Positions 1 to 7,611 of a DNA stretch of 15,764 nt are shown piece after piece. How positions within the stretch are numbered: position 1 is the stretch's first letter; each line of letters starts with the position of its first letter. Source of the DNA: Methylopumilus sp036745495 (GTDB lineage Bacteria; Pseudomonadota; Gammaproteobacteria; Burkholderiales; Methylophilaceae); the NCBI GenBank assembly GCA_036745495.1, contig DAIOGA010000017.1, positions 1 through 15,764 on the forward strand. The letters run 5' to 3'. Both the position numbers and the translations under genes were made by a program. The notes beneath the pieces were generated by a model. That model saw only the letters and a list, made by a program, of their open reading frames with translations. It did no database searches and was not told the origin of the DNA.

Positions 1-1083
1 TGGGTAAATGAAAAATTTCTTACTAGTCCAGTTGTTATGATGTCAGGACATGGAACAATTGATACTGCTATAGAAGCCACTAAAATAGGCGCTTTTGATT
101 TTCTTGAAAAACCAATCACACTTCAGAAACTTTTAAAAACTGTAAATGAAGCACTTAAACACGCAAATAATCTACCAAAAATAGAAATTAATTTGCTAAA
201 TATTGGCAAAAGCCAAGTTATACAAGATCTTAAGAAAAGGCTTGATAAAATAATTTCGTTAAAGACGCCGCTTCTTCTTGTGGGTCCGCAAGGAGGCTGT
301 GCAAAAATTTGTGCACAATACTTACATCCTAAGAATCAACCCTGGATTGATGTAAGAGATTTTGAGGTTGTCTCAAATGCACCTTTAGATCTTTTAGACG
401 AACATAGGGGCGGATCTATTTTTTTAAATGAGATTTCTCATTTAACTAAAGCCCAGCAAAAGGGTTTAAATTTATTAATTAGTAAAGCTGCTAATTATGA
501 TGTAAGAATTATTTGTGCTACTTCAAAGTCCCTAGCCCAGGCAAATGAAGTAAATTTTGACGAGCGGATTTTAAATGAATTATTGCCTGGATCGTTACTT
601 CTTCCCTCAATCAATGAACATAAAGAAGATATCCCAGAGTTAGCGTCATCTATTTTGACGATGTATCTTGCAAAATCTGATAAATCTGATTACAAAGCTT
701 TTGATGTGGCCGCTTTAAATATGATGCGCACGATGAATTGGATAGGAGATATAGAAGAGCTAGAAAGCTTTGTTTTTAATTTAATGCAAACTAGTTTGCT
801 TGAAAAAATTACCGCAGATGATGTTAAGCGCGTTTCAAATCAATTTAACTTATTGCATGATAAAAATAAGTCTTCCAAGAAGAATAAAGACAATAAAGAT
901 CTGGGTTTTGATGATATTTTTAATAAACCATTAAGAGATGCGCGTGATGATTTTGAAAAAATGTATTTTAAACATCACCTAAATCAAGATGATCAAAGTA
1001 TGGCAAAACTTGCTGAAGTTTCAGGTGTCGAGAGAACTCATCTCTATAGGAAATTAAAACAGCTCGGTATCAAAGTAAAGTAA
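1..1083 (+). CDS. ntrX: NtrX-like response regulator with degenerate AAA+ domain, 5' truncated by window edge
   Basis: The frame is open from base 1, so the gene starts outside the window and the Met at 37 is internal. The visible 360 codons begin late in a receiver domain: the MMSGHG strand carries the conserved Ser/Thr (codon 43-45), and FLEKP carries the conserved Lys (codon 109-111). The phosphorylated Asp lies upstream of the window. A sigma-54-interaction-type AAA+ region follows (about 240-830) but is degenerate: GPQGGCAK replaces the Walker A motif, GGSIFLNEI has Asn for the Walker B Asp, no GAFTGA loop is present, and GDIEEL replaces GNVREL. A Fis-type helix-turn-helix ends the protein (about 990-1075, ERTHLYRKLKQLG). 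I infer a DNA-binding partner of an NtrY-type kinase that probably does not remodel sigma-54 polymerase. The NtrX assignment rests on remembered similarity. The gene converges on xth with 1 bp between the stop codons. Confidence 0.82.
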   Translation, partial: WVNEKFLTSPVVMMSGHGTIDTAIEATKIGAFDFLEKPITLQKLLKTVNEALKHANNLPKIEINLLNIGKSQVIQDLKKRLDKIISLKTPLLLVGPQGGCAKICAQYLHPKNQPWIDVRDFEVVSNAPLDLLDEHRGGSIFLNEISHLTKAQQKGLNLLISKAANYDVRIICATSKSLAQANEVNFDERILNELLPGSLLLPSINEHKEDIPELASSILTMYLAKSDKSDYKAFDVAALNMMRTMNWIGDIEELESFVFNLMQTSLLEKITADDVKRVSNQFNLLHDKNKSSKKNKDNKDLGFDDIFNKPLRDARDDFEKMYFKHHLNQDDQSMAKLAEVSGVERTHLYRKLKQLGIKVK

Positions 1084-1084
1084 A

Positions 1085-1858
1085 TTAAATTTCGATAATG
1101 ACAGGCGTATGATCTGATGGGCGCTCTGATTTTCTTGGCTCTTTATCAATTGCAGACACTTTTATCTTATCTACTAGATTCTTATTTGTGAGTATGTGAT
1201 CAATACGCATGCCAAGATTTCTTCTAAATCCAGCCATGCGATAATCCCACCAGCTATATTGGTTTTCAGAGGGATTGATTGTTCTAAAGCTATCAGAAAG
1301 TCCTAAAGCAATAATTTTTTGAAATGCCTCTCTTTCTTTGGGGCTTACAAGCACATTATTTTTCCAGGCTTCTGGATCATGGCAATCAATATCTTGAGGC
1401 GCAATATTAAAGTCACCCGCAATAATGATATCTGGATATGACTCCATTTCATTTTTAAGCCATAAAGTGAAATGTTTTAGCCAATTGAGTTTATATAGAT
1501 ATTTATCTGAATCCACAGATTGGCCGTTAGGAACATAAACACAAACCACTCTAATTTTTCCTTGATTTGTATTTACAGTTGCAGCGATCAATCTCTTTTG
1601 TTCGTCTTCGAAACCAGGAATATTATTTTGAATATCAAGAAGTTCATATTTACTTATAATTGCAACGCCATTGTATGTTTTTTGTCCATTATGGATCGAG
1701 TTGTAACCTAAAGCTTGTAGGGTTTCGTGAGGAAATTTAAGATTTTCTTGTTTTGTTTCTTGAAGCAAAAGAAGATCAGGCTTTTCTTTCTTAATCCATT
1801 CTTCAACTTGACCTAATCTTACAGTGAGAGAATTTACATTCCACGTTGCGAGCTTCAT
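1085..1858 (-). CDS. xth: Exodeoxyribonuclease III (AP endonuclease family)
   Basis: The 257-residue protein is close to the usual 255-270 residues for XthA. It belongs to the endonuclease/exonuclease/phosphatase fold and would cleave at abasic sites and remove 3' blocking groups in base excision repair, using a metal ion in the cytoplasm. Catalytic signatures are all visible: TWNVNS with Asn7, LLQETK with Glu34, VYVPNG with Tyr108, AGDFNIAP with Asp149 and Asn151, RIDHIL with Asp220, and the terminal PSDHTPV with Asp249 and His250. It is the last gene of the long minus-strand run, starting 5 bp after the prlC stop, so it is probably cotranscribed. No hairpin terminator is visible before the converging regulator gene. 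It could be any XthA paralog (ExoA or XthA2 type); the family itself is certain. Confidence 0.95.
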   Translation of the reverse strand: MKLATWNVNSLTVRLGQVEEWIKKEKPDLLLLQETKQENLKFPHETLQALGYNSIHNGQKTYNGVAIISKYELLDIQNNIPGFEDEQKRLIAATVNTNQGKIRVVCVYVPNGQSVDSDKYLYKLNWLKHFTLWLKNEMESYPDIIIAGDFNIAPQDIDCHDPEAWKNNVLVSPKEREAFQKIIALGLSDSFRTINPSENQYSWWDYRMAGFRRNLGMRIDHILTNKNLVDKIKVSAIDKEPRKSERPSDHTPVIIEI

Positions 1859-1863
1859 AAAGC

Positions 1864-3891
1864 TTAAGCCATGCCACTATGTCTAAGTAACGCATCAACA
1901 GTGGGTTCTCGACCACGGAAAGCGATAAAAGATTCCATAGCAGGCCTAGAGCCACCTTGTGATAAAACTTCATTTTGAAATTTTTGACCAGCATGACTTG
2001 ATAAGATACCTTGTTCTTCAAATAAACTGAATGCATCAGAAGCCAAAACCTCAGCCCACTTATAACTGTAATAACCCGCTGCATAGCCACCGGCAAAGAT
2101 ATGAGAAAAGCTGTTAGGAAAACGATTCCAAGAGGGAGGTCTTACCACAGCAATTTCATCGCGAATAGTTTCTAGAAGCTTTAAAGGGTTAATTTTATTT
2201 TGATCGCTATATTCGGTATGTAATCTGATGTCGAATAAAGAAAATTCAATTTGCCTTAAAGTTTGCATACCTGATTGGAAATTTTTAGCTTCAATCATCT
2301 TGTCAAATAAATTTTTAGGCAAAGTATTCTTGTTATCAACATGTTCGGTCATATGTTTTACTACATCCCATTCCCAGCAGAAATTTTCCATAAATTGACT
2401 AGGCAATTCAACAGCATCCCATTCAACTCCTTTGATACCAGAAATGCTGTAATCATCAACTTTGGTTAGCATATGATGAAGTCCATGGCCAAATTCATGG
2501 AAAAGAGTAATTACATCATCATGAGAAAATAAAGCTGGTTTATTTTCTGAAGGAGATGAGAAATTACATGTCAAAAAAGCTACGGGGTGTGATGATCCGA
2601 GAGAATTTTTATATCGAGATATGGCTTCATCCATCCACGCACCACCTCGCTTGTGATTACGCGCGTATAAATCAAAATAAAATTGACCAATCAATTCATC
2701 ATTTTCATTTTTTATAGAATAAAAACTTACATCTTTATGCCAAGTAGGAGCATCTGATTTGATAATCTTTAATTTAAAGATGGTTTCAACTACTTTAAAG
2801 AGGCCTTTTAGAACACGATGCTCAGGGAAGTATTGTTTAACTTCATTTTCCGAAAAGCTATATTTGGCTTGGCGGAGTTTTTCGGACACATAAGCGATAT
2901 CCCAAGCCTCTAATTTTTCTATCTTTAAGGTTTTAGCAAAAGATTTAAGTTCATCCATATCTTTCAAAGCAAAAGGTTTTGCTTTGTTAGCTAAATCCAT
3001 GAGGAAAGTTATAACTTCTTCACTTGATTTTGCCATTTTAGTGACAAGTGACATCTCAGTAAAATGTTTAAAGCCAAGGAGCTGTGAAGATTCATAGCGA
3101 AGCGAGAGAATCTCTTCTATAAGGTTTGTATTATCAAATTTAGGCGAAGCAAGTTCGGATGCACGTGTAGCATAAGCATGATAAAGTTTTTCACGCAAGG
3201 TTCTATTGTCTGCATATTGCATAACTGGCAGATAAGATGGGAAGTGAAGAGTGAATTTATAGCCTTCCTTTTTATCTTCTTTAGCTTCAGCGTGAGCTTT
3301 CTTAATATTTTCTTCTGGAATGCCTATAAGCTCATCCAGATGATCTACAAAAATAGAAAATTCATTGGTAGCATCTAAAATATTTTCTTCGAATTGAGTT
3401 GAAAGTTTTGCAAGCTTTTCTTGAATAACTTTAAATCTTTTCTTGTCTGTTTCATTGAGTTCAGCCCCGCCCAATTTAAATTCACGCAGAACATTATCAA
3501 TGATGCGCTTTTGAGAAGGTGTGAGCGATTTAAATACTTCGCTATCTTTAAGGGATTGGTATTTCTTGTAAAGAGACTCATCTTGAGAAAGATTTGTATA
3601 GAACTCAGTTAATTTTATAAGATTATCGTTGTAGGCTTTTCTTAAGCTGTCTGAGTTAATAACAGCATTAAGATGCTCGATTTGGCCCCAAGCCCTTGAA
3701 ATTTTTTCACTGATAATTTCTATAGGCTCTACAAAATTGTTCCATGAAGTAGGGGCGTTCATTTCTTTAAGAGAATGAATTAATGTATTTGCTTCGTTGA
3801 GAACACTTTCAATAGCTGGAGAAACATGATCGGGTTCGATTCTATCGAATAGGGGGAGGCTTTCGCGATACAAGACAGGATTCATCATCAT
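1864..3891 (-). CDS. prlC: Oligopeptidase A, M3-family zinc metallopeptidase
   Basis: The 675-residue protein has the length of the E. coli enzyme (about 680). It is a cytoplasmic M3/thimet oligopeptidase-type peptidase that degrades short peptides, including cleaved signal peptides. The zinc motif HEFGH is at residues 465-469, inside HEFGHGLHHML, and VEWDAVELPSQFMENF downstream supplies the third ligand, probably Glu495. The C-terminus (DALLRHSGMA) is typical of the family. The start is ambiguous among three consecutive ATG codons (3891, 3888, 3885); no clear Shine-Dalgarno decides between them. It lies 17 bp after ptsI and 5 bp before xth on the same strand. Nothing suggests damage. Assignment as PrlC/OpdA rather than a Dcp-type carboxypeptidase rests on length and on the motif context. 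Confidence 0.95.
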   Translation of the reverse strand: MMMNPVLYRESLPLFDRIEPDHVSPAIESVLNEANTLIHSLKEMNAPTSWNNFVEPIEIISEKISRAWGQIEHLNAVINSDSLRKAYNDNLIKLTEFYTNLSQDESLYKKYQSLKDSEVFKSLTPSQKRIIDNVLREFKLGGAELNETDKKRFKVIQEKLAKLSTQFEENILDATNEFSIFVDHLDELIGIPEENIKKAHAEAKEDKKEGYKFTLHFPSYLPVMQYADNRTLREKLYHAYATRASELASPKFDNTNLIEEILSLRYESSQLLGFKHFTEMSLVTKMAKSSEEVITFLMDLANKAKPFALKDMDELKSFAKTLKIEKLEAWDIAYVSEKLRQAKYSFSENEVKQYFPEHRVLKGLFKVVETIFKLKIIKSDAPTWHKDVSFYSIKNENDELIGQFYFDLYARNHKRGGAWMDEAISRYKNSLGSSHPVAFLTCNFSSPSENKPALFSHDDVITLFHEFGHGLHHMLTKVDDYSISGIKGVEWDAVELPSQFMENFCWEWDVVKHMTEHVDNKNTLPKNLFDKMIEAKNFQSGMQTLRQIEFSLFDIRLHTEYSDQNKINPLKLLETIRDEIAVVRPPSWNRFPNSFSHIFAGGYAAGYYSYKWAEVLASDAFSLFEEQGILSSHAGQKFQNEVLSQGGSRPAMESFIAFRGREPTVDALLRHSGMA

Positions 3892-3908
3892 AATTAAAAA
3901 GTTGTTAT

Positions 3909-5510
3909 CTAGACAGATTGATTAATTTTTTTTAGTAAAGTTTCAATTTTATCGACTTCGTTTAAATTAAGTAATTTAACAACAGAAGTTTTCATATTTT
4001 TAATTGAGCTATTTAAAACTTGTTGTTTGACACTCAGAATATGAGAAGGATGCATAGAGAGTTGCTCAATGCCCATAGCAATTAATAACTTGGTAAGCTT
4101 GGGTTCTCCTGCCATTTCACCACAAATAGCGATAGATTTTTTATATTTATGTGCGGATTTTATTGTAAGAGCAATTAACTTCAAAACAGCAGGGTGCAGT
4201 GGATTATATAAGTGAGATACTGAGTCATCCGTGCGATCGATTGCGAGCGCATACTGAATTAAATCATTTGTACCTATAGATAAAAAGTCGAGTTCTTGAG
4301 CGAAAATATCTGCACTGATAGCGGCAGCAGGTATTTCAATCATGCCGCCAATAAGAATTTTTTCATTAAATTTTATTTTTTCTTTTCTTAGACTTGCCTT
4401 TGCTCTTTCNNNNNNNNNNNNNNNNNNNNNNNNNNNNNNNNNNNNNNNNNNNNNNNNNNNNNNNNNNNNNNNNNNNNNNNNNNNNNNNNNNNNNNNNNNN
4501 NNNNNNNNNACAGGTCTTTTGCCCATAGCTTCAGCAACTTTCTTATATGCTTGAAATTGCTCTTCTTCATCTGGCATATCCTGCCTATTCATAAATAAGA
4601 ATTCTGTTCTAAATAAACCAATACCAGTAGCACCTGAAGTGTTGACTGAGATAATATCGTTTGGAACTTCAATATTTGCAAAAAGATGAATTGAAGCCCC
4701 ATCTTTTGTGATTGATTTTTTTGTTTTGATACGCTGAAGTTTTTCTTGTTCGTTATCCCATGAATCCTGAATTTTTTTGTAATGTTTTTGAATTTCTTGA
4801 GTTGGATTAACAATCACTACACCTTCTGTTCCGTCGACGATAATTAAATCGTTATCGCGTATTAACGCCCTAGCATTTTGTAATGCTACGATTGAAGGAA
4901 TATTTAAACTCCTAGATAAGATAGCGGTATGAGAAGTAACACCACCACCATCCGTAATGAAAGCAGCATATTTATGATTCTTGAAGTGAAGAGCATCTGC
5001 CGGCGAAATATCATGAGCCACTAAAATCGTTAATTTTTCTTTATTCTTTACAGCAATTTGGTTTGAGTGACCTAAAAGAATTTTGATGACTCTTTCAACT
5101 ACCTGTATAACGTCTTGCTTTCTCTCTCTTAGATATTGATCTTCGATTTGATCGAATTGATTTACAACACTATCCATTTGTTTCTTGATTGCCCATTCCG
5201 CATTGCATTTTTCATTTTCGATAATAGATTTCGGCAATACAGATAGTGACTTGTCGTTAAGTATCATTATGTGTGTATCAATAAAAGCGCCTAATTCTCC
5301 AGGGGAATCAGAAGGGAGTTGAGATTTTATTTTATTGAGCTCAATTCTGACAGCAGCAATAGCATCTTCAAATCTTTTAACTTCGTGAGGAATATTTTTT
5401 ATATCAATATCGTATTGAACGACTTCAAGAAGCGCGTTAGAAATTAAATGTGCTTTGCCTATAGCAATGCCATTAGAAACACCAATGCCATGGAGGCTAA
5501 ATGGAGTCAT
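3909..5510 (-). CDS. ptsI: PTS enzyme I (phosphoenolpyruvate-protein phosphotransferase), interrupted by an assembly gap
   Basis: Enzyme I transfers phosphate from PEP to His15 of HPr in the cytoplasm. The N-terminal part has the phosphohistidine motif DGGGVTSHTAIL with His194 (E. coli His189), then GLFRTEFLFM with Arg301 (E. coli Arg296). A run of 100 N then removes the segment with the VRTxDxGxDK motif. After it come GGMIEIPAAA, SIGTNDLIQYAL, AIDRTDD and AICGEMAGE, covering the PEP/Mg site and the catalytic Cys. The first broken codon is GTN (Val), which fits the family after GKRP. The reading frame continues across the gap. Counting as written gives 533 residues; matching the E. coli spacing (Arg301 to the Glu of GGMIE) implies about 78 residues are missing rather than 34, for a full length near 577. 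There is no GAF domain, so it is PtsI and not PtsP. The start is 6 bp after the ptsH stop. Confidence 0.96.
   Translation of the reverse strand: MTPFSLHGIGVSNGIAIGKAHLISNALLEVVQYDIDIKNIPHEVKRFEDAIAAVRIELNKIKSQLPSDSPGELGAFIDTHIMILNDKSLSVLPKSIIENEKCNAEWAIKKQMDSVVNQFDQIEDQYLRERKQDVIQVVERVIKILLGHSNQIAVKNKEKLTILVAHDISPADALHFKNHKYAAFITDGGGVTSHTAILSRSLNIPSIVALQNARALIRDNDLIIVDGTEGVVIVNPTQEIQKHYKKIQDSWDNEQEKLQRIKTKKSITKDGASIHLFANIEVPNDIISVNTSGATGIGLFRTEFLFMNRQDMPDEEEQFQAYKKVAEAMGKRPXXXXXXXXXXXXXXXXXXXXXXXXXXXXXXXXXXERAKASLRKEKIKFNEKILIGGMIEIPAAAISADIFAQELDFLSIGTNDLIQYALAIDRTDDSVSHLYNPLHPAVLKLIALTIKSAHKYKKSIAICGEMAGEPKLTKLLIAMGIEQLSMHPSHILSVKQQVLNSSIKNMKTSVVKLLNLNEVDKIETLLKKINQSV
4410..4509. other. Assembly gap of exactly 100 N inside ptsI
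   Basis: One hundred consecutive N. The round length looks like a placeholder for unknown size. The enzyme I alignment to remembered E. coli numbering suggests about 230 nt are really missing here. Confidence 0.97.
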
Positions 5511-5516
5511 TTGGCT

Positions 5517-5786
5517 TTATTCGCCTTCACCAAAATAATCATTGATAAGATCTACAATGGAATTCAAAGCTTCTTTTTCATCAGAGCCCTGGGTTGTGAT
5601 TGTGACATCTGAACCTTGGCTTGCCGCTAGCATCATTACACCCATAATGCTTTTTGCATTTACTTTTTTACCATTTTTCTCAATCCATATATCAGATTCG
5701 AATTGATTAGCCACTTGAGTGAGCTTCGCAGAAGCTCTTGCGTGCAAACCTAGTTTGTTAATAATTTTGATGGGGATTATTAACAT
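5517..5786 (-). CDS. ptsH: HPr phosphocarrier protein
   Basis: The 89-residue protein is a standard HPr. The active-site histidine is His15 in GLHARAS, which takes phosphate from enzyme I and passes it to EIIA. Ser46 in AKSIMGVMMLA is the classical target of HPr kinase/phosphorylase, and both sites are intact, so HPr can be modified in two ways. This matches the hprK gene found four genes upstream in the same run. The start codon lies inside the end of the preceding EIIA gene (7-nt overlap, 5780-5786), with no strong Shine-Dalgarno visible, so translational coupling is likely. ptsI follows after 6 bp. Because no sugar-specific EIIB/EIIC is present in the window, a regulatory rather than sugar-uptake role is inferred. 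Confidence 0.97.
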   Translation of the reverse strand: MLIIPIKIINKLGLHARASAKLTQVANQFESDIWIEKNGKKVNAKSIMGVMMLAASQGSDVTITTQGSDEKEALNSIVDLINDYFGEGE

Positions 5787-6178
5787 GATTGATTGGATTG
5801 AATATGAATAATGCCATCTTGGGCACCTTCAATAGCTTTAGCAACGAGAGTATCAAAAGACTCATGGCGATAGCTAATGCTTCGGATTAGCATTGATAAA
5901 TTAACACCTGCAATTGCATTTACTTTTCCTGGCTTAATTATTTTTGTAATGATATTACAGGGCGTTGCTCCAAAAATGTCTGTGAGAATCAGAACGCCTT
6001 TGCCTTGATCTAAGAGATTAATTTTCTCAGAGATTTCTTTATACATATTGTCATGTGCACAATCATTTTCAATAGTAAGAGAGTCTAGAAATTTTGGTTT
6101 ATCTCCAAGAACATGGGTTGCACATTCAATCAGTGATTTTCCAAGTTCGCCGTGCGTAATAAGAAGGATGCCAATCAT
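5780..6178 (-). CDS. PTS EIIA component, mannose/fructose family (lone EIIA-Man-like)
   Basis: The 132 residues match a single EIIA-Man domain. It begins MIGILLITHGELG, with the probable phosphorylated His at residue 9 (His10 in E. coli ManX), and has the family motif LTDIFGATPCN around residues 65-75. The domain stands alone without fused EIIB and without EIIC/EIID genes nearby, the usual arrangement in betaproteobacteria next to ptsH and ptsI. It would therefore be a phosphoryl acceptor and sensor at the end of the relay; its output partner is not visible here. The stop codon overlaps the ptsH start by 7 nt, and rapZ ends 6 bp upstream. No good ribosome binding site precedes the ATG, which also points to coupling. 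Confidence 0.92.
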   Translation of the reverse strand: MIGILLITHGELGKSLIECATHVLGDKPKFLDSLTIENDCAHDNMYKEISEKINLLDQGKGVLILTDIFGATPCNIITKIIKPGKVNAIAGVNLSMLIRSISYRHESFDTLVAKAIEGAQDGIIHIQSNQSC

Positions 6179-6184
6179 AAGTGT

Positions 6185-7024
6185 CTAATGGTTAATATCT
6201 CTATGGCGAATAATTACCTGAGATTTTGGGTTAAAGAAGTTAGTAAATAATTTATTTGCAATATAAACAGAACGATGTTTGCCGCCCGTACAGCCAATAG
6301 CTATATGCAAAGAATGTCTTTGGTCTTTTTTAAAAGCGCTCAGCCATTCGTTTACAAAGTGATTGATATCTTGATACATTTTATCAACTTCTTTATAGCC
6401 TTGAAAAAAATCTGCAACAGGATTATCCAGCCCAGTTAAATTTTTAAGATTTGATTCGTAGTGTGGATTAGGAAGGCAGCGTACATCGAATATGAAATCC
6501 GCATCAAGAGGGATGCCAAATTTGTATCCGAACGAACTAAATTGTAAAGCGAGATGATCCTCTTTTAATTCAATCAATTCACTTAATGCTTTCTTTAATG
6601 CATTCACTGACATACTGCTCGTATCAATTTTGTATCCAATCTCAGCTAGAGGTGCAAGCATAGAACGCTCTTTTTCTATAGTTTCAGCAAGAGATAGCTT
6701 TTCGTTTGCGAGAGGATGCCTACGTCTAGTTTCACCAAATCGCCTGACAATAGATTCAGTTGATGATTCTAGATAAATCAATTTTGTTTTAATCGATAAA
6801 GATTCAATTTCTTTAATAACGAAGGGTAATTTTTCAATATCGATACTTCTGATATCAACACTAATTGCAACCTTATCTTGATGCTCATGATTAAGATGTT
6901 GAGAAATATTCGATAAAAGGGTGACAGGTAAATTATCAATACAATAAAAATCATTATCTTCGAGCGCGTTTAAGGCAATACTTTTACCTGAACCTGATAA
7001 TCCTGAAATAATAATAACTTCCAT
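6185..7024 (-). CDS. rapZ: RapZ (YvcJ family) P-loop regulatory protein
   Basis: The 279 residues match RapZ (E. coli 284). The P-loop GLSGSGKS is at residues 8-15, with VDIRS near 56-60 as the likely Walker B strand. The C-terminal half has SFGYKFG and PNPHYESNLKNLTGLDNPV (164-203) and the signature GCTGGKHRSVYIA (244-256). In E. coli RapZ binds small RNAs GlmY/GlmZ and directs RNase E to glmS control; whether these RNAs exist here is unknown, so an RNA-binding or nucleotide-signalling role is all that follows. It lies 2 bp after the hprK stop and 6 bp before the EIIA gene, the conserved position for this locus. The sequence appears complete. Confidence 0.95.
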   Translation of the reverse strand: MEVIIISGLSGSGKSIALNALEDNDFYCIDNLPVTLLSNISQHLNHEHQDKVAISVDIRSIDIEKLPFVIKEIESLSIKTKLIYLESSTESIVRRFGETRRRHPLANEKLSLAETIEKERSMLAPLAEIGYKIDTSSMSVNALKKALSELIELKEDHLALQFSSFGYKFGIPLDADFIFDVRCLPNPHYESNLKNLTGLDNPVADFFQGYKEVDKMYQDINHFVNEWLSAFKKDQRHSLHIAIGCTGGKHRSVYIANKLFTNFFNPKSQVIIRHRDINH

Positions 7025-7026
7025 AA

Positions 7027-7611
7027 TTAATGATCCAAACGTAATTGCATATTAAGTTTCTCTGATAAATTATTTATTGTATTAGATCCCTTTTGAAGCG
7101 ATATGTAATTTTTAACAGCGGTTTCAATCAATAAACTTACATGTCTTGTTTCGGTCACGGGGATTTCAATTTTAGGAATGTTAATATCAAAAAGTCTAAA
7201 AGAATTCACAGTCATTTCTAACCTTGAACAATCAATTTCTTTTTGGAATGCTTTTAATTCAATCACTAAAAAAAGTTTTTTCTCCGGAACCACACTTTTA
7301 CGACCAAACAATTTTTTAATGTCAATAATCCCTAGGCCGCGGACTTCCATTAAGTTTTTTAATAATGAGGGCGGTTTACCTACAAGGGTGTTTTGATTTC
7401 TTTTATAAAATGACACGCTATCATCAGCAATAAGCCTGTGCCCTTTATAAATCAAATCAAGCGCCACCTCACTTTTGCCAATACCTGATTTTCCAATAAT
7501 TAAAATACCCTTACCTTTTATATCAACAAACACGCCGTGTGTGTGACTTATATCTTCAGGCTCTTTGGATTTTAAGGAAATGAAATTTAAGAACTTTGAT
7601 AAATACATCAT
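7027..7611 (-). CDS. hprK: HPr kinase/phosphorylase, catalytic domain only (short form)
   Basis: The protein is 194 residues; family members in Firmicutes and betaproteobacteria are usually about 310-320. The catalytic C-terminal domain is complete: HGVFVDIKGKG (25-35), P-loop GKSGIGKS (40-47), the acidic pair in LIADDSV (60-66) and the HPrK signature EVRGLGIIDIKKLFG (89-103), ending in the helix ETAVKNYISLQKGSN. The N-terminal alpha/beta domain of about 110-130 residues is missing; only about 24 residues precede the His-Gly. The ATG lies in an ATGA overlap with the hpf stop (7608-7611), so there is no room upstream for a longer start. It would phosphorylate and dephosphorylate Ser46 of HPr, encoded downstream. 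Short catalytic-core HprK proteins are known in alphaproteobacteria, and an isolated L. casei core is active, so function is plausible. Confidence 0.92.
   Translation of the reverse strand: MMYLSKFLNFISLKSKEPEDISHTHGVFVDIKGKGILIIGKSGIGKSEVALDLIYKGHRLIADDSVSFYKRNQNTLVGKPPSLLKNLMEVRGLGIIDIKKLFGRKSVVPEKKLFLVIELKAFQKEIDCSRLEMTVNSFRLFDINIPKIEIPVTETRHVSLLIETAVKNYISLQKGSNTINNLSEKLNMQLRLDH

Noticed and set aside
3178..3378. Small plus-strand open frames inside prlC (also 3421-3612)
   Set aside because: They lie wholly antisense to a well-supported M3 peptidase gene, have no recognisable motif and no ribosome site; the hydrophobic look comes from reading AT-rich DNA backwards.
3909..5510. ptsI as a truncated pseudogene
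   Set aside because: All visible catalytic motifs are intact and in frame on both sides; the shortness is explained by the N-run placeholder.
7178..7396. Plus-strand frame inside hprK as a possible home for the lost N-terminal domain
   Set aside because: The translation shows no HprK N-domain features and lies antisense to the kinase core.
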